Below are positions 59,776-64,000 of a stretch of DNA of 64,000 nt, in pieces. Below the pieces are notes generated by a model that worked only from the letters and a program-made list of their open reading frames with translations, searched no databases and was not told the origin of the DNA. The stretch is taken from positions 2,061,501 to 2,125,500 of the forward strand of contig CP102274.1 of NCBI GenBank assembly GCA_025149285.1, given 5' to 3'. This DNA is from Hungatella hathewayi. Its GTDB lineage: Bacteria > Bacillota > Clostridia > Lachnospirales > Lachnospiraceae. The first letter of the stretch is position 1. Each line of letters begins with the position of its first letter. The position numbers were made by a program, and so were the translations under genes.

Positions 59776-59812
59776 ATACCACCAGTCAATAAATGGCAGA
59801 TGGTATTTTGTT

Positions 59813-59830
59813 TGTTGCGATATCGCAACA
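59813..59830. promoter_or_regulatory. Perfect 18-bp palindrome
   Basis: TGTTGCGATATCGCAACA, a perfect inverted repeat in the 180-base gap between the head and scaffold genes. AATACCA/TGGTATT (59776-59806) beside it may be a weak terminator. Possibly a protein-binding site. Confidence 0.6.
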
Positions 59831-59955
59831 GAAAGAGATAAGCACGCAGGGAAATCCTGGGTGTTATTTTTATACTCAAAATTGCCCGGAACGGCGTAAA
59901 ACTACCAACGCATGGGAAGCAACCCCGTATAAAAGCGTAGCGAGAAAGGAGCAGT

Positions 59956-60543
59956 ATGAAACGTAAATTTTTAGAAGACATGGGCCTGACAAAAGAACAG
60001 GTAGACAGCATTATGGCTGAGAATGGCAATGATATCGAGGCGGCCAAAGGGGATCTGGAACAGGTCAAGACAGAACTGGAGCAGACGAAGACTCAGCTTC
60101 AGGAAGCCAATACAACGATTGACGGCTTTAAGGATTATGACCAGGTAAAAAAACAGGTCGAGGAGTATAAGACAAAATATGAGCAGTCAAAGGCAGAGTA
60201 TGAAACAAAGATTGCAGATATGCAATTTGGTACGTCCTTGGAGGCCGCTATCACTGCAGCTGGAGGAAGAAATGCGAAAGCGGTCAAGGCTCTGCTTGAT
60301 GTCGAAGCATTAAAGGTCAGTAAAGATCAGACCGCAGATATAAAGGCGGCCATCGAGGCGTGCCAGAAGGATAACAGCTATCTTTTTGGAGCCAATGAAC
60401 CTATAAACAATCCGGTTGGTCCAACAAATGGTCCTGCAATTGGGATTACAAAAGAACAGTTTAAGACAATGGGGTATAAAGAACGCTTAGAATTAAAGCA
60501 GAGCAACCCCGAAAAATATGCAGAAATGAAAGGAGATAATTAA
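59956..60543 (+). CDS. Phage capsid scaffolding protein (GP20-like)
   Basis: 195 residues. Typical scaffold: LEDMGLTKEQVDSIMAENGN, a long coiled coil (DLEQVKTELEQTKTQLQEAN), and a basic C-terminus that binds capsid. Placed right before the major capsid gene. GAAAGGAGC precedes the ATG. Confidence 0.88.
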   Translation: MKRKFLEDMGLTKEQVDSIMAENGNDIEAAKGDLEQVKTELEQTKTQLQEANTTIDGFKDYDQVKKQVEEYKTKYEQSKAEYETKIADMQFGTSLEAAITAAGGRNAKAVKALLDVEALKVSKDQTADIKAAIEACQKDNSYLFGANEPINNPVGPTNGPAIGITKEQFKTMGYKERLELKQSNPEKYAEMKGDN

Positions 60544-60545
60544 CT

Positions 60546-61583
60546 ATGCCAGGTATAATTTTTGGAATACCATTTGATGATGAATTATTTTTGGATATGT
60601 GGAATGAGGCTCCGGATCCATATTACACCGCTATGATCCAGTCGGGCGCGGTTGTAGAGGATTCGACGATTGCGGGAATGATCCAGAACCACGGAAATAT
60701 TTATACAATCCCTTTTTACAACACCCTGGAGGGAGAAGACCTGAACTACGACGGCCAGACGGATATCACCGTTGAAGAAATAGGTGGCGGTTCCCAGACG
60801 GGAGTTGTTTATGGTCGTGCGAAAGGGTTCTTTGCTCGAAACTTTACGGCAGAACTTTCCGGTTCTGATCCGATGGGGCACATTGTTGCATCTGTTGCCA
60901 GGTATTGGCAGAAGCGTCGTCAGATGCGCTTGATTGGTATCTCTGACGCAATATTCGGTATTACAGGAGCAAGCGGACACGCAAAAAAGTGGGCGGATAG
61001 CCATACCCTGGAACTGACATCTACCACTGCAGAAGCAAGGAAAATCAGAGAGACTGATCTTAATGACCTTGCGACAGAGGCGTGCGGAGATCACAAAGAC
61101 CAGTTTGGGCTTGTGATTATGCATTCCAATGTAGCGAAAACTCTTGAAAATTTACAGCTTCTGGAGTTTTGGAAACAGACTGATGCCAATGGAATCCAGC
61201 GGCCTATGGCGCTGGGATCTGCTAATGGGTATACGGTTATTGTGGATGATGGCGTTCCAGTGGAGAAAGTTGGCGGAGATGGAGCAAACAAAGATCTGTC
61301 GAAGTACACGACATACTTATTCGGAAATGGAGTTATCCGTACTGCCCGCGGCAGGGTTGATGTTCCGGTGGAGACGGTGAGGGAAGCAAAGAAGAACGGC
61401 GGTCAGGATGAACTGATTACCCGTATGCGTGAGACGATCCACCCCAATGGATTCAGCTTTAAGATTCCAACGTCTGGGTGGACAGAGTCCCCGACAGATG
61501 CTCAGTTATTTGCAAAAGCAAACTGGGATATTAAATTTGATCCGAAGGCTTTACCGATTGCCAGATTAATCACAAACGGCTAA
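60546..61583 (+). CDS. Major capsid protein
   Basis: 345 residues, HK97-fold type. GFFARNFTAELSGSDPMGHI and RQMRLIGISDAIFGI are typical of the family; C-terminal PTDAQLFAKANWDI. Follows scaffold by 2 bases and precedes head-tail connectors. Confidence 0.88.
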   Translation: MPGIIFGIPFDDELFLDMWNEAPDPYYTAMIQSGAVVEDSTIAGMIQNHGNIYTIPFYNTLEGEDLNYDGQTDITVEEIGGGSQTGVVYGRAKGFFARNFTAELSGSDPMGHIVASVARYWQKRRQMRLIGISDAIFGITGASGHAKKWADSHTLELTSTTAEARKIRETDLNDLATEACGDHKDQFGLVIMHSNVAKTLENLQLLEFWKQTDANGIQRPMALGSANGYTVIVDDGVPVEKVGGDGANKDLSKYTTYLFGNGVIRTARGRVDVPVETVREAKKNGGQDELITRMRETIHPNGFSFKIPTSGWTESPTDAQLFAKANWDIKFDPKALPIARLITNG

Positions 61584-61600
61584 AAAGGAGCGTGGTGCGA

Positions 61601-61969
61601 ATGCCTTATGCAGCTGAGCAGGATTATCAGAATGAATATCTTATGGGACGTAAGCCGGTCATTCGCACCGGCTTTGATTATTACGCACGGCAGGCCAGCC
61701 AGGTGATTGATGTGTATACCTTCGGGCGGCTGAAAACCCTTCTGGAAGTGCCTGAGCCGGTCCGCCTATGCTGCTGTGAACTGGCTGAAGTAATCTGCCA
61801 GCAGGAGAAGCGGAACCGGGAAGCTGCCGGGAAGACATCGGAGAAGGTAGGGACCTATTCGGTCTCTTTCTCTTCTGCGGCGGAGGCCAGACAGGCAGCT
61901 GACCGGGAGCAGCGGGGTATCGTCATGAAATGGCTGGCTGACACTGGCCTGTGTTATCAGGGGGTGTGA
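61601..61969 (+). CDS. Head-tail connector (gp6-like adaptor)
   Basis: 122 residues from ATG 61601 (AAGGAG ahead). Small helical protein of the gp6-like adaptor kind (FDYYARQASQVIDVYTFGRL). First of four connector/completion genes, matching siphovirus order. Confidence 0.75.
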   Translation: MPYAAEQDYQNEYLMGRKPVIRTGFDYYARQASQVIDVYTFGRLKTLLEVPEPVRLCCCELAEVICQQEKRNREAAGKTSEKVGTYSVSFSSAAEARQAADREQRGIVMKWLADTGLCYQGV

Positions 61970-61970
61970 T

Positions 61971-62351
61971 ATGTATACGAATGCTGATGTTACACTGTAT
62001 CTGTACTCGAAGTGTGGAAAGCAGGATTCCTACAGGCGAATATTTGTGGAAGACGTGTTCTGGGACAATGTGAAGCAATCCAATGTCCTGAAAACCGGCC
62101 AGCGGGATTCTGACTCGGTGCTGCTGGTGATCCCGCTTGAGAGCCTGTTCGAGCCGATCCGTTTTACTGCCGGGAAGGATCTGGCTGTGAAAGGCCAGTG
62201 CAATCACATGATTGACTGTAGCAGCCAGAAGAGTATGTCTGAGTCGCTGCAGGAACTGAAGCAGTGCCATGGCTGCGTGACGGTCATGACGGTAGATGAG
62301 AAATTGTACGGCAGTGAATCAGCGCAGCATTATGAGCTGTCCTGCAAGTAG
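61971..62351 (+). CDS. Head-tail stopper-type protein (DUF6751-like)
   Basis: 126 residues, beta-rich: YTNADVTLYLYSKCGKQDSY, then VLLVIPLESLFEPIRF. Position after the adaptor gene is that of the head-closure stopper; DUF6751 is the family that I associate with this text. Confidence 0.65.
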   Translation: MYTNADVTLYLYSKCGKQDSYRRIFVEDVFWDNVKQSNVLKTGQRDSDSVLLVIPLESLFEPIRFTAGKDLAVKGQCNHMIDCSSQKSMSESLQELKQCHGCVTVMTVDEKLYGSESAQHYELSCK

Positions 62352-62361
62352 GAGGTGTGCT

Positions 62362-62787
62362 GTGAAGGTAGAACTTGAAATACAGCCGATAGAAGTGCTT
62401 CTTGAGAAGCACGGCCTTCAGCCTGGCGGTCCAGTCCAGAAAGTGATTGACAGTGAGGCTATGAGATACATGAGTCCTTATATGCCGCGGCGCCAGGCCG
62501 GTAATCTTGAACACATGATGATCATGGCTACAGTGACTGGTTCGGGAGAGATTAATACACCAGGGCCATATGCGCATTATTTGCACGAAGGTATCCTGTA
62601 CGTGTCACCGACGACGAGAAGCTCTTGGGCGAAGGAAAATGAGATCAAGGTACCAACGGAAAAGGAACTTAAATACACTGGTGCCCCAATGCGGGGAAAG
62701 AAGTGGTTCGACCGGATGAAAGCAGATCATAGAGATGATATTTTAGAGGCGGCACAGGCCAGGGTGGACAGAGGGGGGAAGATATGA
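62362..62787 (+). CDS. Phage minor capsid/neck protein
   Basis: 141 residues from GTG 62362 after GGAGG. GPYAHYLHEGILYVSP and SPYMPRRQAGNLEHM match the minor capsid/neck family seen in siphoviruses between stopper and tail terminator. Overlaps the next ATG by 4 bases. Confidence 0.75.
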   Translation: MKVELEIQPIEVLLEKHGLQPGGPVQKVIDSEAMRYMSPYMPRRQAGNLEHMMIMATVTGSGEINTPGPYAHYLHEGILYVSPTTRSSWAKENEIKVPTEKELKYTGAPMRGKKWFDRMKADHRDDILEAAQARVDRGGKI

Positions 62788-63239
62788 CAATCATAGACTT
62801 TTTACGCCAGAAGTTGACGGAGTACCCGAAGATATCGGAATTTATGGCCGGTGCGGATATCCACATTGATTTTACAGATCCGGATCCTACGAATTACGGC
62901 TTGTCCAGTACCGGAGATAGCCTGATCCGGGAGGATGTTTTAGGTAACCAGATCCGGCAGCATAATTTTGTCATGTACGCGGTAGCTCAGTCATTTACCG
63001 ACTATAACCGGCTGGCGAACAGCAACTTTTTGCTTGAGCTGGCCTACTGGCTGGAGCGACTGCCGGAAGAGGACGGTATCAGCGTTGAGGTCGATAATCA
63101 AGCGATGATAGGCATATTTTTAAAAGCGACCTCTGCAAATGCTATGGCTATGCAGCCTATGACGGAAGATATTAACGATGGTGTGCTGTACCAGATACAG
63201 ATATACGCCCAATACAAAATAGAAAGTGAGGAATTTTAA
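62784..63239 (+). CDS. Tail terminator-type protein
   Basis: 151 residues, MTIIDFLRQKLTEYPKISEF; mixed alpha/beta, size and place of a tail terminator (tail-end cap) protein. Followed at once by the tail tube gene. Confidence 0.65.
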   Translation: MTIIDFLRQKLTEYPKISEFMAGADIHIDFTDPDPTNYGLSSTGDSLIREDVLGNQIRQHNFVMYAVAQSFTDYNRLANSNFLLELAYWLERLPEEDGISVEVDNQAMIGIFLKATSANAMAMQPMTEDINDGVLYQIQIYAQYKIESEEF

Positions 63240-63716
63240 ATGCCAGAAGCAACAGGAAAAATCAAAAGAAAATTCATGGCTCATTATATTAATGCAGCTC
63301 TTCCGTCGGCTTCACAGGCGGCTTATGAGCGCCTTGGAAAAGATTTGGAAGAATACAACGTTGAGATGAATGCCAACATTGAGACAAAGAATAACATTAT
63401 GGGTGAGACAAGTGTTAATCTGGATAGTTACCAGCCGCAGGCCAGCGTAGAACCATATTATGCAGAAGCTGGTAGTCAGCTGTTTACACGTCTCCAGGGA
63501 ATTATTGATGAGCGGCAGATACTTGATGATCTCAAGACTGATGTGGTAGAAGTCCACCTGTGGGAGAGTGCAGTTTCAGGAGCATACACAGCCTATAAAG
63601 AGGAGGCTATCATTGAAGTGAGTAGTTATGGCGGAGATTATACCGGCTACCAGATCCCGTTTAACCTGCATTATACCGGAGTCAGGACAAAAGGAACGTT
63701 CAATATTTCATTTTAA
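63240..63716 (+). CDS. Major tail (tube) protein
   Basis: 158 residues. GETSVNLDSYQPQASVEPYY and a beta-rich C-terminus with GVRTKGTFNISF are typical of the short major tail protein type. Start is directly after the previous stop (TAAATG). After it comes an intergenic stretch of 250 bases. Confidence 0.75.
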   Translation: MPEATGKIKRKFMAHYINAALPSASQAAYERLGKDLEEYNVEMNANIETKNNIMGETSVNLDSYQPQASVEPYYAEAGSQLFTRLQGIIDERQILDDLKTDVVEVHLWESAVSGAYTAYKEEAIIEVSSYGGDYTGYQIPFNLHYTGVRTKGTFNISF

Positions 63717-63888
63717 CAACTCTGATTATCTCAAAAAAGCCCAGAAATACGGGCAAATTACGGGATAGGGACACCGAATTTACTACCCATTTACTACATT
63801 CGGAGGGAGCCTTGACACGCTGCCTTTTCCCATGAAGCCCGCTATCCCAAACAGCGCACATCGAAAAATCGAATACGACACCGCAGAC

Positions 63889-63935
63889 AGCGGCGTTCTC
63901 TTTTCCCTTTGGGGAGATCAGGACGCCGCTTTTTT
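63889..63935 (+). terminator. Terminator after the tail tube gene
   Basis: AGCGGCGT (63889-63896) and ACGCCGCT (63923-63930), inner TCTC/GAGA, then TTTTTT. Also in this gap: CCGAAT/ATTCGG (63774-63803) enclosing two copies of TTTACTAC. Confidence 0.8.
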
Positions 63936-63965
63936 GCGACCAAATAGAGGAAGGAGCGACTGCCT

Positions 63966-64000
63966 ATGTACTTTACGTCCGGCAGCGACCGGGCCTTTGA
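63966..64000 (+). CDS. Start of next phage gene (truncated by window)
   Basis: ATG at 63966 after GAAGGAGCGAC opens MYFTSGSDRAF and runs off the end. Too short to identify. Confidence 0.35.
   Translation, partial: MYFTSGSDRAF

Larger units (their letters stand above)
37101..64000. mobile_element. Siphovirus-type prophage inserted in cotJC (right end beyond window)
   Basis: The segment runs integrase, repressor/ImmA, Cro-like, Rha, early small genes, recombination (Rad52-like, SSB), replication (CHC2, DUF927, origin), methyltransferases, late regulator, terminase, portal, head, connector and tail tube in standard tailed-phage order. The structural genes seen appear intact. The insertion point is codon 32 of the coat gene cotJC. 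The tail tape measure, fibres and lysis genes would lie beyond 64000. Confidence 0.93.

Overview
The window comes from the chromosome of a spore-forming, Gram-positive anaerobe, most likely a Lachnospiraceae / Clostridium cluster XIVa species. The basis is SpoIID- and SpoIIQ-like genes, a cotJ spore-coat operon, a T-box leader before ileS, Firmicutes riboswitch classes, strong AGGAGG ribosome binding sites and moderate GC. Taxonomy is an inference from gene content; no rRNA or tRNA gene was seen.

Positions 1-37100 are host DNA. They begin inside a dipeptide/oligopeptide ABC transporter operon (binding protein, two permeases, two ATPases, then a small membrane protein). Next come several short units under RNA or protein control: yjdF behind its azaaromatic riboswitch; a GNAT acetyltransferase behind a promoter of MerR-regulator shape; an unknown coiled-coil protein behind a yybP-ykoY (manganese) riboswitch; and a membrane acyltransferase. 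These are followed by a c-di-GMP phosphodiesterase with a Fur-like box, a double-GntR regulator, a sigma factor flanked by two Asp-rich RsgI-like proteins, pncB with a PRTase-like gene, an apparent 0.55-kb structured non-coding RNA, a rhodanese lipoprotein with a flavin oxidoreductase, T-box-ileS, and glgP. A sporulation cluster (MreB-like fragment, spoIID, spoIIQ-like), a CBS protein, a degenerate GGDEF-EAL protein, marR-tauE and a Rieske-FAD oxidoreductase lead to cotJA-cotJB-cotJC.

cotJC is cut after codon 32, immediately beside a large serine recombinase. From there to the end of the window (about 37.1-64.0 kb, right end not reached) lies a siphovirus-type prophage. Its order is integrase; immunity module (unknown protein, ImmA, CI-like | Cro-like, Rha); many small early genes; Rad52-like annealing protein, SSB, ERCC4 nuclease, CHC2 primase domain and DUF927 helicase; a probable replication origin rich in GGTTAC sites; three DNA methyltransferases; a late regulator; a possible moron; a TerS-TerL fusion; portal; a minor head protein carrying a C-terminal JAB/JAMM-like domain; scaffold; capsid; connectors; and tail tube.

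The most striking feature is the insertion inside a mother-cell coat gene next to a serine recombinase. This is the arrangement of skin-type elements that excise during sporulation to rebuild the gene. Other points of note are the large candidate ncRNA, the Mn riboswitch controlling an undescribed protein, the acidic-repeat sigma/anti-sigma locus and the JAB-tailed head protein.
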